The position numbers were made by a program, and so were the translations under genes. This document shows positions 52,937 to 60,817 of a DNA stretch of 64,000 nt, one piece after another (position 1 is the first letter of the stretch; every line of letters begins with the position of its first letter). The notes under the pieces are model-generated. The model ran no database searches and was not told where the DNA came from. It worked only from the letters and a program-made list of their open reading frames with translations. Source of the stretch: Agromyces luteolus (GTDB lineage: Bacteria > Actinomycetota > Actinomycetes > Actinomycetales > Microbacteriaceae); the NCBI RefSeq assembly GCF_009729855.1, contig NZ_WODA01000003.1, positions 1-64,000 on the forward strand, in the 5' to 3' direction.

Positions 52937-53442
52937 TCGGTCTCGCCGCGCGCGAGGCGTCGGAAGGACACCGCGTCCGCAAGCGGAGGAAGGCCCAACC
53001 TGCGACGCAGCGCTTCGCCCGCCGTCCGGGCTCGCGATACACGCATCGCAGTCGCTGGAAAGTAGCGCTCACGACCGGAGTCGAACTCGAAGCCGATCAT
53101 CGAGACGCTCGTGCTGTAGAGGCCACCACCTCCGGACCACATCGTCACGTAGCCGTTGTAGTTCGCCACCGACACCTTCGAGATCCTCGACGCCTGGAGG
53201 CGGTACGTCCAGAACCACGACACGATCTTGAGCCGATCACCGCTGACGTAGATGCCGAAGAAGACGCTTCGACCCCAAATCAGAATGGGAAGGACGACCA
53301 TCGACCACGTGGCTGGGCTCGCCCAGTCGTAGCCGACGGCGTTTCCGCCGACGAGGAATGCGACCACCCAGCCTCCGCACGTGATCGCGGCAGTCACCCG
53401 CGCTGCCGAGCCCGTTCCGCGAATCCTGTGCGACCGCCGCAT
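52915..53442 (-). CDS. Hypothetical membrane protein, 175 residues
   Basis: The protein has two membrane helices at about residues 15-60 (ARVTAAITCGGWVVAFLVGG, WSMVVLPILIWGRSVFFGIYV) followed by a soluble beta-rich region (GDRLKIVSWFWTYRLQASRISKVSV, then SMIGFEFDSGRERYFPATAM). This layout resembles small bacterial PH-like membrane proteins, but no family is certain. GGAGGTGGC precedes the ATG at 53442. It converges on the cyclase and overlaps its 3' end by 22 bases. Codon usage seems slightly less GC-extreme than its neighbours. Confidence 0.6.
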   Translation of the reverse strand: MRRSHRIRGTGSAARVTAAITCGGWVVAFLVGGNAVGYDWASPATWSMVVLPILIWGRSVFFGIYVSGDRLKIVSWFWTYRLQASRISKVSVANYNGYVTMWSGGGGLYSTSVSMIGFEFDSGRERYFPATAMRVSRARTAGEALRRRLGLPPLADAVSFRRLARGETDQGSGRA

Positions 53443-53794
53443 TGCCACCTCCGAGCGGCCTATTCCACCAACCACGTCCAAGGATCGCACGGGAGCGCCA
53501 CATCGTCCGACGATGTGGGCGGCCGTCATGGGCTGCGGGACGGTCAGGCTGGACGGTCAACGAGCGACGTTGGCGAGTTCCATACGGGAGCACGTCCAGA
53601 ACGGAGGTGGAAAGGTATCCGCTGGGTACTTTTCCACCTCGTGTTCGCGAAGGATCATCCCCAGCCGGAACGACGTGGAGACCTGTCGGGGATGGCAACA
53701 GGTCCGACGCCCGCACCGGGCGGCCGGGAGAACGGCGGCGGGCGGATGCCGCGCCCCCGCGACATCCGCCCGCCGCCGTTCGATCGCCCGGGCG
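53443..53794. other. 352-base gene-free region with three dyads
   Basis: No coding frame here looks real. The stretch 53520-53700 is visibly poorer in GC than its surroundings. It holds CCACATCGTC-C-GACGATGTGG (53498-53518), the inverted repeat GAGGTGGAAA/TTTCCACCTC with flanking GAAC/GTTC (53599-53646), and the amine oxidase terminator (53730-53781). It may be the remnant of an inserted element or a small RNA locus. Confidence 0.4.
53730..53781 (-). terminator. Terminator of the amine oxidase gene
   Basis: GAACGGCGGCGGGCGGATG (53730-53748) and CATCCGCCCGCCGCCGTTC (53763-53781) form a perfect 19-bp stem with a 14-base loop just beyond the minus-strand stop. Confidence 0.85.
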
Positions 53795-55828
53795 TCAGGC
53801 CCCGTGCCCGTGCCCCGAGCAGGTGCACGCCCCGGCCTCGCAGTGGCATCCGCCGGCCGCGGCATCCGTGTGGCAGGCAATGCCCATCGCCTCGGAGGAG
53901 GGGACGTTCAGGGTGGGGTTCCGCCCGAAGAAGCCGTAGGGCTTCAGCGTGAACTTCGCGTAGTCGACGGGCATGACCGGCCAGTCCTCGACGCGCGGGA
54001 AGTGCGTGGGGCCGAAGGTATGCCAGAGGACGATGTCCTCGCCGTCGATCGAGCGGTCGGCCTCGGTATAGCGCGGGAGGCCGTCGCCGCCGGGGTTCTG
54101 GTTCACGAGGTCGCCCGCAGGGTAGCGCTCGTCCCGGTCGTAGCGCGTGACCCAGAGGTGCTTGCGCGTGAAGCCGGCGCGCTTCGCGATGACCGAGTCG
54201 GGGTCGGCGAGCAGCGTCGGCGAGCCCTGCGCGAGCAGCTCGTAGGCGACGGGGCGGCCGAGCCGGTTCTGCTTCTCGGTGTTGACGATGTGCCAGGCCC
54301 GGCCGGCGACGGGGTCGGCGTCGCGCGCACCCTCGGCCTCGGTGCGCAGGCGCGTCGTGCGCTTCGTGAAGGCGTTGCCGTAGGGGTTGCCCTCCCCCAT
54401 CGGCACGCGCACCGCGTCGACCTCCTCGACCGCGTTCGCGACGCCGTCGACCATCATGTCGAGCCGCGCGCTGAAGAGGTGCTGGTGGTAGGGCGCCCCC
54501 AGCCCGGGCGCGACCTCGCTCGCATGGTCGCCCGCCTCGGGGTCGTAGGCCGATGAGAAGAGCACGCCGGTGAGCTTCGCCTCGCACTCGATCGTGCCGT
54601 CGAGGTAGAGGTACCAGTAGAAGCCGTAGTCGTAGTTGCCGACCGTGGTGAAGAAGCTGATGACGAGGCGACGCTGGCGGCGCACCTCGTTCGACCCTGT
54701 GTAGATGTCGGTGTGCTTCCAGAGGGTCCCGAAGTCCTCCTCGTGCATGCAGATCGCGTTCGGGATGACGCGCGGGTGGCCGAACTCGTCGGCGATCGTC
54801 GCGTCGAAGTACTGGATCTCGCCGAGGCAGTCGCAGCCGAGCTGCAGCGAGTTCGCGTAGCGGCCGAACACGTACTCGCCGGTGTCGAAGTAGTTCTGCC
54901 AGAACCGCGCGGGCGACGGGTCGCCGTAGGGCACCACCATCTCGGCGATCGAGGCGCGGTAGACGATGTCGCGCTCGGCACCGCCCTGGTCGGCGTCGAC
55001 GTAGCGGATGCGGCGGAGCACGAGCCCCTCGCGCGCGTCGAACGCGAGCGAGAAGCGCCAGTTCGCCCAGCTCACCCGGTCCTCCTCGACGGTGAAGCTC
55101 GGCCCCTCGGGCTGGGTGATGCTGATCGGCTTCAGGGTGTCGAGCGGCGCGCCCTGCACCTCGGGGTCGTCGAAGTTCCCCGATTCGGCGGGGATCTCGT
55201 AGACCTTGTGGTCGACGAGCTCGAACATGCGTCCCTCGATCATGTCGACGTACGCGCAGAGACCGTCGACCGGGTGCGCCCAGCAGTGGTCCTGCTCGTC
55301 GTTCCGCATGAAGGCGAGCACGCGGATGACGCGCCGCCCGCGCTCGGCCTCGAACCCGTACTCCCCCGCCGAGAGCGGGGCGAGCGCGACCTGCTCGTGC
55401 GTGATGCCGCGCCTGGCGAGGGCCTCGTGCCACTCGGGCTCGGCGCCCAGCAGGTCGTAGATCGCCTCGAACTCGACGTCGAGGATCGGGACCTGGCCGT
55501 TCGCGCCGTCGATCTCGGTCCGGCTGACGATCGAGCGGTCGGTGACCGACACGCGGACGTCGGCGGACGCGCCCGTGGCCCGGTCGAGCAGCAGGACCCG
55601 GACGATGCGGGGCAGCTCGACCTCCGCGAGGACGTCGGGCTTGGCCGGCTCGTCGAGCCCGACGTAGACGAACCGCGTCTGCTCGGCGAGGAGGCCCGCC
55701 TCGGCCAGGATCTCGCGCGTCGCGTCGATCTCGCCGGCCGAGAGACCGCGCAGCGGGTCCGCCGCGGGACGGCTCTGATCGGGCGACTGGTGCCGCTCAG
55801 CGGCTCGGGTGGTCGACATCGTCGTCAT
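53795..55828 (-). CDS. Copper amine oxidase (primary-amine oxidase, TPQ-dependent)
   Basis: The 677-residue enzyme converts primary amines to aldehydes, ammonia and hydrogen peroxide. The topaquinone precursor is Tyr399 in VGNYDYG, the catalytic base Asp315 in YFDTGEY, and the copper ligands are His448 and His450 (HQH) and His609 (GPTHF). These spacings equal those of the Arthrobacter globiformis phenylethylamine oxidase. After the normal C-terminus there is an odd Cys/His-rich tail (CHTDAAAGGCHCEAGACTC then GHGHG) that could bind or deliver copper. GAGGTG precedes the ATG. An APC permease and an AraC regulator nearby suggest aromatic amine use. Confidence 0.95.
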   Translation of the reverse strand: MTTMSTTRAAERHQSPDQSRPAADPLRGLSAGEIDATREILAEAGLLAEQTRFVYVGLDEPAKPDVLAEVELPRIVRVLLLDRATGASADVRVSVTDRSIVSRTEIDGANGQVPILDVEFEAIYDLLGAEPEWHEALARRGITHEQVALAPLSAGEYGFEAERGRRVIRVLAFMRNDEQDHCWAHPVDGLCAYVDMIEGRMFELVDHKVYEIPAESGNFDDPEVQGAPLDTLKPISITQPEGPSFTVEEDRVSWANWRFSLAFDAREGLVLRRIRYVDADQGGAERDIVYRASIAEMVVPYGDPSPARFWQNYFDTGEYVFGRYANSLQLGCDCLGEIQYFDATIADEFGHPRVIPNAICMHEEDFGTLWKHTDIYTGSNEVRRQRRLVISFFTTVGNYDYGFYWYLYLDGTIECEAKLTGVLFSSAYDPEAGDHASEVAPGLGAPYHQHLFSARLDMMVDGVANAVEEVDAVRVPMGEGNPYGNAFTKRTTRLRTEAEGARDADPVAGRAWHIVNTEKQNRLGRPVAYELLAQGSPTLLADPDSVIAKRAGFTRKHLWVTRYDRDERYPAGDLVNQNPGGDGLPRYTEADRSIDGEDIVLWHTFGPTHFPRVEDWPVMPVDYAKFTLKPYGFFGRNPTLNVPSSEAMGIACHTDAAAGGCHCEAGACTCSGHGHGA

Positions 55829-55903
55829 GGTGCACCTCGTTTTTCTCTACGTTTGTCGAGTAATATAGCCGGACTCGCCGGAACAGGGAAGATTCGGGGA
55901 CGA

Positions 55904-56485
55904 ATGGTCGAGATCGCACACGGAGTGATGCTCGCGGGCGCGCTCGCCGGCACCGGCGCGACGCTCGCCCGGGGTCGACGGCTCCGGGCGCTGGACGCGA
56001 TCGCCGCGATCGCGATGCTCGCGGCCATGCTGGACACGGCGTTCGCCGGCGTCCTGCCGGGCGTGGCCTGGGCGGGCATCCTGGTCCTCGCGGGCCTCGC
56101 GATCGGCATCCGATCGCGCCTGGACCGGTCGCGCGGACTCGGATGCGGGGCGAAGCGCGGCCCGCGGCCGGTCGGCCTCGGCGGCCGCCCTCGCCCGCTC
56201 GACGACCTGCACCACGCCCTCGCGCTCATCGCGACGGGATGGCTCGTGGCCGCCGCAGGCCACGACGACGCCGGCCCGTCGGTCGAGACGCACCTCCACG
56301 CGGCCCCGCTCCTCGCCGCCGAGAGCCTCGCCGTGCTCGCGGTGATCGGGCTCGGCGCCTGGGTCGCGGTGCGCGCGCTGCGCGAGGGCCGCGGCGGGAT
56401 CGGACACGGCGTCATGGCGGCGAGCATGACCGTCATGCTCGCCGCCATGGCCGCTCCCGGCCTCTCCACCGGGTTCGGCGCCTAG
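55904..56485 (+). CDS. DUF5134-like membrane protein, 193 residues
   Basis: The product has five or six short hydrophobic helices (GVMLAGALAGTGATLARG, IAAIAMLAAMLDTAFAGVLPG, ALALIATGWLVAAAGHDDAG, LAVLAVIGLGAWVAVRALREG) and His residues in loops (DDLHHAL, ETHLHAAP). This arrangement resembles DUF5134 membrane proteins, of unknown function, sometimes near copper-handling genes. GGGGA lies close before the ATG. It is divergent from the copper amine oxidase with only 75 bases between them, so a copper link is possible but unproven. Its TAG stop overlaps the opposite-strand stop of the APC permease in the tetramer CTAG. Confidence 0.6.
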   Translation: MVEIAHGVMLAGALAGTGATLARGRRLRALDAIAAIAMLAAMLDTAFAGVLPGVAWAGILVLAGLAIGIRSRLDRSRGLGCGAKRGPRPVGLGGRPRPLDDLHHALALIATGWLVAAAGHDDAGPSVETHLHAAPLLAAESLAVLAVIGLGAWVAVRALREGRGGIGHGVMAASMTVMLAAMAAPGLSTGFGA

Positions 56486-58020
56486 AACCCTCGGTGTGCG
56501 GGGGTCTCGACGACCGCCGCCTCGGCCTCCTCGATGCCGTGGCCGACCCGCGCGTAGAGCTCCGGGTTCCGACGACGGATGACGAGGCCCCACACGACGC
56601 CGGCGATGCCGGGGACGATGAGCAGCGCGGGCAGCACGAACGTGACCGCAGTGGTCTCGGCCTGGCCGAGCAGCACGTTGAAGTTCGCCAGGATGAGCAC
56701 GAACACCGCGAACAGCACGACCGCGGAGATCGCCGGCGCGATGAGCGTCGGCCAGGCGCCGAGTCCGCGCCGGTCGCGGCGGAAGAACCCGATGACGGCG
56801 ATCGCGATGACGCCCATGAGCAGCACGAGCCCCATCGCGCCCGTGTTCGTGAGCCACGTGAACATCGTGAGGACGGGGTAGAGGAACTCGACCGGCGCGA
56901 AGTCGGCCTTGAGGCCCACGACCTCGCCCGCGACGACGAACCCGAGCGTGACGATGATCGCGATCACGCTCTGGGCGACCGAGCCGGCCCACGGCGCGCG
57001 TGAGGCGGCACGCACCGAACCGAGGCTGCGGTGCAGCACGCCCTCGCGCCCGAGCGAGAAGAGGTACCGCGCGACCGCGTTGTGGAAGGACTGCAGCGCC
57101 GCGAAGAGGCTCGTGAGGAACAGCACCTGCATGAGGTCGCTCACGATGACCGGCGCGTGCTCGCCCATGAAGACGAACATGAGGTCGGGGCCGTAGGTCG
57201 CCGACGCCTCGACGATCTGCGACGGCCCGATGCCGACCGTGAAGGCCCACGCGCTGAACGCGTAGAACACGCCGATGATCGCCACGGCGGCGTAGGTCGC
57301 GCGCGCGACCGTGCGCTTGGGGTCCTTCGACTCCTCGCCGTAGATGGCCGCGGACTCGAAGCCCATGAACGCGGCGACGCCGAACGAGAGCACCGCGCCG
57401 ACACCCGGCACGAACAGGTTGGCCGGCTCGATGCCCGCGGTGCTCACGCCCTCGGGCGCGACCGCGAACGAGACGAGGTCGAACACGAGCACGGCCGCGA
57501 ACTCGAGCGCGACGAGGATGCCGAGCACCTTCGCCGAGAGGTCCACCCGGTTGACCCCGAGCGCGCCGACGACGGCGATGCAGGCGAAGATCCACAGCCA
57601 CCACGGCGTGACGATGCCGAGCTTCGCCTCGAGGAACATCGACATCTGGAACCCGAAGAGCCCGTAGATGCCGACCTGCATGGCGTTGTAGGCCACCAGC
57701 GCGACGAGCGAGGCCCCCACGCCGAAGGGCCGCCCGATGCCCTGGGCGATGTAGGCGTAGAACGCGCCGGCGTTCGTGACGTAGCGGCTCATGGCGGCGT
57801 AGCCGACCGCGAACACCGCGAGCGCCGCGGCGAGCACGATGAAGCCCACGGGCACGCCGATCACGCCGGTCACGGCGAAGGTCGTGGTCACGCCGCCGGC
57901 GACGACGGTGAGCGGCGCCGACGCCGCGATGATCATGAGGGTGACGGATGGCACGCCGAGACGCCGGTGGCCGAGTGCACCGGTCGCCGCGGGCGTCGAC
58001 GTCGTCGTTGAGGAGGTCAT
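56482..58020 (-). CDS. APC-superfamily amino acid/amine permease
   Basis: A 512-residue transporter with 12-14 membrane helices and typical APC features: SVTLMIIAASAPLTVVAGGV in helix 1, NAGAFYAYIAQGIGRPFGVGASL, and AAFMGFESAAIYGEESKDPKRTVARATY with the conserved glutamate loop (split). It likely imports an amine or amino acid. AAGGGA lies nine bases before the ATG. It lies between the copper amine oxidase region and the FeaR-like AraC regulator, from which it is divergent by 211 bases, so an arylalkylamine substrate is a reasonable inference. Confidence 0.87.
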   Translation of the reverse strand: MTSSTTTSTPAATGALGHRRLGVPSVTLMIIAASAPLTVVAGGVTTTFAVTGVIGVPVGFIVLAAALAVFAVGYAAMSRYVTNAGAFYAYIAQGIGRPFGVGASLVALVAYNAMQVGIYGLFGFQMSMFLEAKLGIVTPWWLWIFACIAVVGALGVNRVDLSAKVLGILVALEFAAVLVFDLVSFAVAPEGVSTAGIEPANLFVPGVGAVLSFGVAAFMGFESAAIYGEESKDPKRTVARATYAAVAIIGVFYAFSAWAFTVGIGPSQIVEASATYGPDLMFVFMGEHAPVIVSDLMQVLFLTSLFAALQSFHNAVARYLFSLGREGVLHRSLGSVRAASRAPWAGSVAQSVIAIIVTLGFVVAGEVVGLKADFAPVEFLYPVLTMFTWLTNTGAMGLVLLMGVIAIAVIGFFRRDRRGLGAWPTLIAPAISAVVLFAVFVLILANFNVLLGQAETTAVTFVLPALLIVPGIAGVVWGLVIRRRNPELYARVGHGIEEAEAAVVETPAHRGF

Positions 58021-58231
58021 GGCTGGGGATCCCTTGGTCGACGGAGGGCGAGCCACGGCGGCATCGCCCGGTTCCGGCCCATGGTTCCGTGCGCCGACGT
58101 CCGGGACTTGTCGGAGAGCGTACGCCGGTTGACCTCGACCGCAGACTCCCCCTGTCGAATTTCCCTCAACGAGCGTAGAGTTTCCTCTCGACCCGGACAT
58201 CGCCGTCCCGCCCAGAGATGAGGTGCATCCC

Positions 58232-59239
58232 GTGCCCCACGGATCCTCCCCCTCCCCCGCGCTCGCGCTCGCCTCCCCCGCGCTCGCCTCGGACGCGCCC
58301 GCCATCGACGCCTCCGCCCTGCCGCTCGACTTCGCCGAGTTCAGCGCGCTCGCCTCGCAGTCCTTTGTTCCGCTGCGCGTGCGCGCGGACGATCCGGACG
58401 CGTTCCGCGGCGACATCCGCGCGGCGGCCGGCGACGACATCCACCTCTCGGTGGTCACGGCCACCGGGCATGAGATCCACCGCACACCCGAACTCGTCGC
58501 ACGGTCCGAGCATCGCTCGTTCAAGCTCGGGCTCCAGCTCTCCGGCACGGGCCTGCTCATCCAGGACTCCCGCGAGGCCGTGCTCCGACCCGGCGACCTC
58601 ACGATCTACGACACCGACTCGCCCTACACGCTCGTCTTCGAGGAGGCCTTCAGCACGCTCGTGCTCATGGTGCCGCACCGGATGCTCGAACTGCCGACCG
58701 ACGCCGTGCAGGGCATGACCGCGGCCCGCATCGCGGGCGACCAGGGCCTCGGCCGCGTCGTCGCGCGCTTCCTCGCCGAACTCGCCGGCGACCTCGACCA
58801 GCTCGGCGGTCCCGTCGGCGGCCGTCTCGCCCGCAACGCGGTCGACCTCGTGTCGACGCTCTACGCCCGCGAGCTCGACGTCGCCCGCGACGCCGACCGC
58901 CCCCACCGGGCGATGCTGCGCGGCATCCAGGCCTGGCTCGATGACCGGCTGGGCGACCCCGACCTCACGCCGGCGACGATCGCCGCGGCGCACTTCATCT
59001 CCACGCGCCACCTCCACGCGATCTTCCACGAGGAGGGGCTCACCGTCTCGAGCTGGATCCGGTCGCGGCGACTCGACCGCTGCCGCCGCGAGCTCCTCGA
59101 CCCGCTCGCGGCGCACCGACCGGTCGGCCAGGTGGCCGGCCGCTGGGGCTTCGCCGACGCGGCGCACTTCAGCCGCGCGTTCCGCGCCGAGTTCGGCGAA
59201 CCGCCGAGCGCCGTCCGGGCGCGCGCGACGGCCGCGTGA
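58232..59239 (+). CDS. AraC-family regulator with AraC_binding_2 domain (FeaR-like)
   Basis: A 335-residue activator. Residues about 20-190 form the cupin-like ligand domain of the AraC_binding_2 type (VPLRVRADDPDAFRGDIRAA, LGLQLSGTGLLIQDSREAVLRPGDLTIYDTDSPYTLVF, split). The C-terminal 100 residues hold two helix-turn-helices (LTPATIAAAHFISTRHLHAIF and VGQVAGRWGFADAAHFSRAFRAEFG). FeaR, the tyramine/phenylethylamine-responsive activator of tynA and feaB in E. coli, has this architecture. The GTG at 58232 follows AGGTG; a GTG nine bases upstream is possible. A -10-like TAGAGT lies at 58176-58181. Control of the permease and amine oxidase is inferred. Confidence 0.85.
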   Translation: MPHGSSPSPALALASPALASDAPAIDASALPLDFAEFSALASQSFVPLRVRADDPDAFRGDIRAAAGDDIHLSVVTATGHEIHRTPELVARSEHRSFKLGLQLSGTGLLIQDSREAVLRPGDLTIYDTDSPYTLVFEEAFSTLVLMVPHRMLELPTDAVQGMTAARIAGDQGLGRVVARFLAELAGDLDQLGGPVGGRLARNAVDLVSTLYARELDVARDADRPHRAMLRGIQAWLDDRLGDPDLTPATIAAAHFISTRHLHAIFHEEGLTVSSWIRSRRLDRCRRELLDPLAAHRPVGQVAGRWGFADAAHFSRAFRAEFGEPPSAVRARATAA

Positions 59240-59251
59240 GCCGAGCGGCGA

Positions 59252-60022
59252 TCAGACGAGGAAGTCGATCGCCGCGTCCTTGAACGTCCGCGAGGTGAGC
59301 GTCGAGACGTGGTCGCGGCCCCGGATCGTGATGAGGTCGCTCCCCCAGTCGAGCGCGAGCTGCTGGACTCCGAGCGGCACCGGGTCCTCCTCACCCGCGA
59401 CGAACAGCACCGGGATGTCGCCGGGGATCGCGAGCGGGGCGCCCGAGACGCCCTCGATGCACGCGAGGAGCGCGTCGCGGTCGGCGCCGGCGCGGACCGC
59501 CGGGCCGAGCACCTGGGCGATCACGGGGTTCCGCGGCGCCGTCCCGTCGTGGAGGTAGGCACGCGCGTCCTCGACGTCCCACGTCGCGAAGAGCTCCGTT
59601 GGTCCCGCACCGCCGACCACGACGCGACGCACCCGGTCGGGGGCGAGCTCGCACAGCGCCGAGATCACCCGGTTGCCCATCGAGTAGCCGACGGCGTCGC
59701 AGCGCGCTGCGCCGGCCGAGTCGAGCACGGCGAGGAGGTCGGCGCCGAGCCGGTCCGGCGCGTAGGCGTCGGCGGTGGCCGGCTTGTCGCTCGCGCCGTG
59801 GCCGCGGAGGTCGGTCGTGATCACGCGGCGCCCCGACTCGACGAGCGAGCGCACCCACCCCGTGCCGTCCCACGTCACCGACGAGTCCGACGCGAAGCCG
59901 TGCACGAGCAGCACCGGCGGGCGGCCCGCCTCGGCGTCGTCGCCGTGCACGCGATACGCGATGAGCACCCCGTCGGGCGCCTCGGCGTGCAGCATCGGCG
60001 CCGAGGACGGTTGCCCGATCAC
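59252..60022 (-). CDS. Alpha/beta hydrolase
   Basis: The 256-residue protein shows the alpha/beta hydrolase order: oxyanion strand VLLVHGFASDSSVTW, nucleophile elbow GYSMGNR near residue 115, acid in AGEEDPVPL near residue 210, and catalytic His in GRDHVST near residue 236. The substrate is unknown; many close relatives are annotated as esterases or carboxyl-ester or C-C hydrolases. The GTG at 60022 overlaps the nicotinamidase stop in GTGA, so they are translationally coupled. An in-frame ATG at 59995 is an alternative start. It ends 12 bases from the convergent AraC gene. Confidence 0.85.
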   Translation of the reverse strand: MIGQPSSAPMLHAEAPDGVLIAYRVHGDDAEAGRPPVLLVHGFASDSSVTWDGTGWVRSLVESGRRVITTDLRGHGASDKPATADAYAPDRLGADLLAVLDSAGAARCDAVGYSMGNRVISALCELAPDRVRRVVVGGAGPTELFATWDVEDARAYLHDGTAPRNPVIAQVLGPAVRAGADRDALLACIEGVSGAPLAIPGDIPVLFVAGEEDPVPLGVQQLALDWGSDLITIRGRDHVSTLTSRTFKDAAIDFLV

Positions 60023-60723
60023 GCGCGATCCGCCTCGTCGTCGGCCGGCGAGCCGGCGGCATCCGCTCGATCGGCGTCCTCGGATCCGCCGGACCCGGCG
60101 TCGTCCGCCTCCGGACGCTCGACCACCTCCCCCGGCGGCAGCTCGGACGAGTCGACGATGGCCGCTCCGGCATGGCCGAGCTCGGCGATCGCGGCGTCGG
60201 ACGTCTCCGATGCGACGCCCGCGACCAGGTCGCGGAGCACGCGCACGTGGCGTCCGTGCTCGATCGCGTCGAGCGCGCTCGCGCGCACGCAGTAGTCGGT
60301 CGCGAGGCCGACGATGTCGACGTCGGTGATGCCGTGCCGCTCGAGCACCTCGGTGATCGACGCGCCCGAGTCATCCGTGCCCTCGAAGATGGAGTACGCG
60401 GGCACCCCCTGGCCCTTGCGGACGTGCACGTGGACGCCACTCGTGTCGAGCGCGGGGTGGTACTCGGCGCCGGGCGTGTCCGCCATGCAGTGCTTCGGCC
60501 AGGTCGTGACGAAGTCGGGCTCGGCGTCCGTCGCGAAGTGACCGTCGTTGTCGTCGTCGGGATTGTGCCAGTCGCGGGAGGCAACGACCAGGTCGTAGCG
60601 TTCGCCGTGCTCGGCGAGGTAGGCCGTGATGCCTTCGGCGACGGCCGCACCGCCCTCGACGCCGAGCGCACCGCCCTCGGTGAAGTCGTTCTGCACGTCG
60701 ATGATGAACAGGGCCCGGCTCAT
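60019..60723 (-). CDS. pncA: Nicotinamidase (isochorismatase-like)
   Basis: PncA deamidates nicotinamide to nicotinate in the NAD salvage cycle and activates pyrazinamide in mycobacteria. The 234-residue protein has the catalytic triad Asp9 (IIDVQNDF), Lys103 (VRKGQGV) and Cys145 (ATDYCVRASA), and the metal site around SRDWHNPDDDNDGHFA (Asp51, His53, His62). The last 45 residues form an acidic low-complexity tail absent from typical PncA. AAGGAG precedes the ATG. It sits between a D-Ala-D-Ala carboxypeptidase and the coupled hydrolase. Confidence 0.93.
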   Translation of the reverse strand: MSRALFIIDVQNDFTEGGALGVEGGAAVAEGITAYLAEHGERYDLVVASRDWHNPDDDNDGHFATDAEPDFVTTWPKHCMADTPGAEYHPALDTSGVHVHVRKGQGVPAYSIFEGTDDSGASITEVLERHGITDVDIVGLATDYCVRASALDAIEHGRHVRVLRDLVAGVASETSDAAIAELGHAGAAIVDSSELPPGEVVERPEADDAGSGGSEDADRADAAGSPADDEADRA

Positions 60724-60817
60724 GATCGGCTCCTTCGCTCCTCGGGTCTCGGGCGGGGCTCGTCCGGCCGCCGCTCCCATTCTGTCGCGATTCGCGGACG
60801 CCGCGGCGGGCCCTCGG

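Noticed and set aside
53442-53939. A 165-codon plus-strand frame in the gene-free interval
   Set aside because: It runs through the dyads and the terminator into the amine oxidase gene and has no family features or convincing start site.
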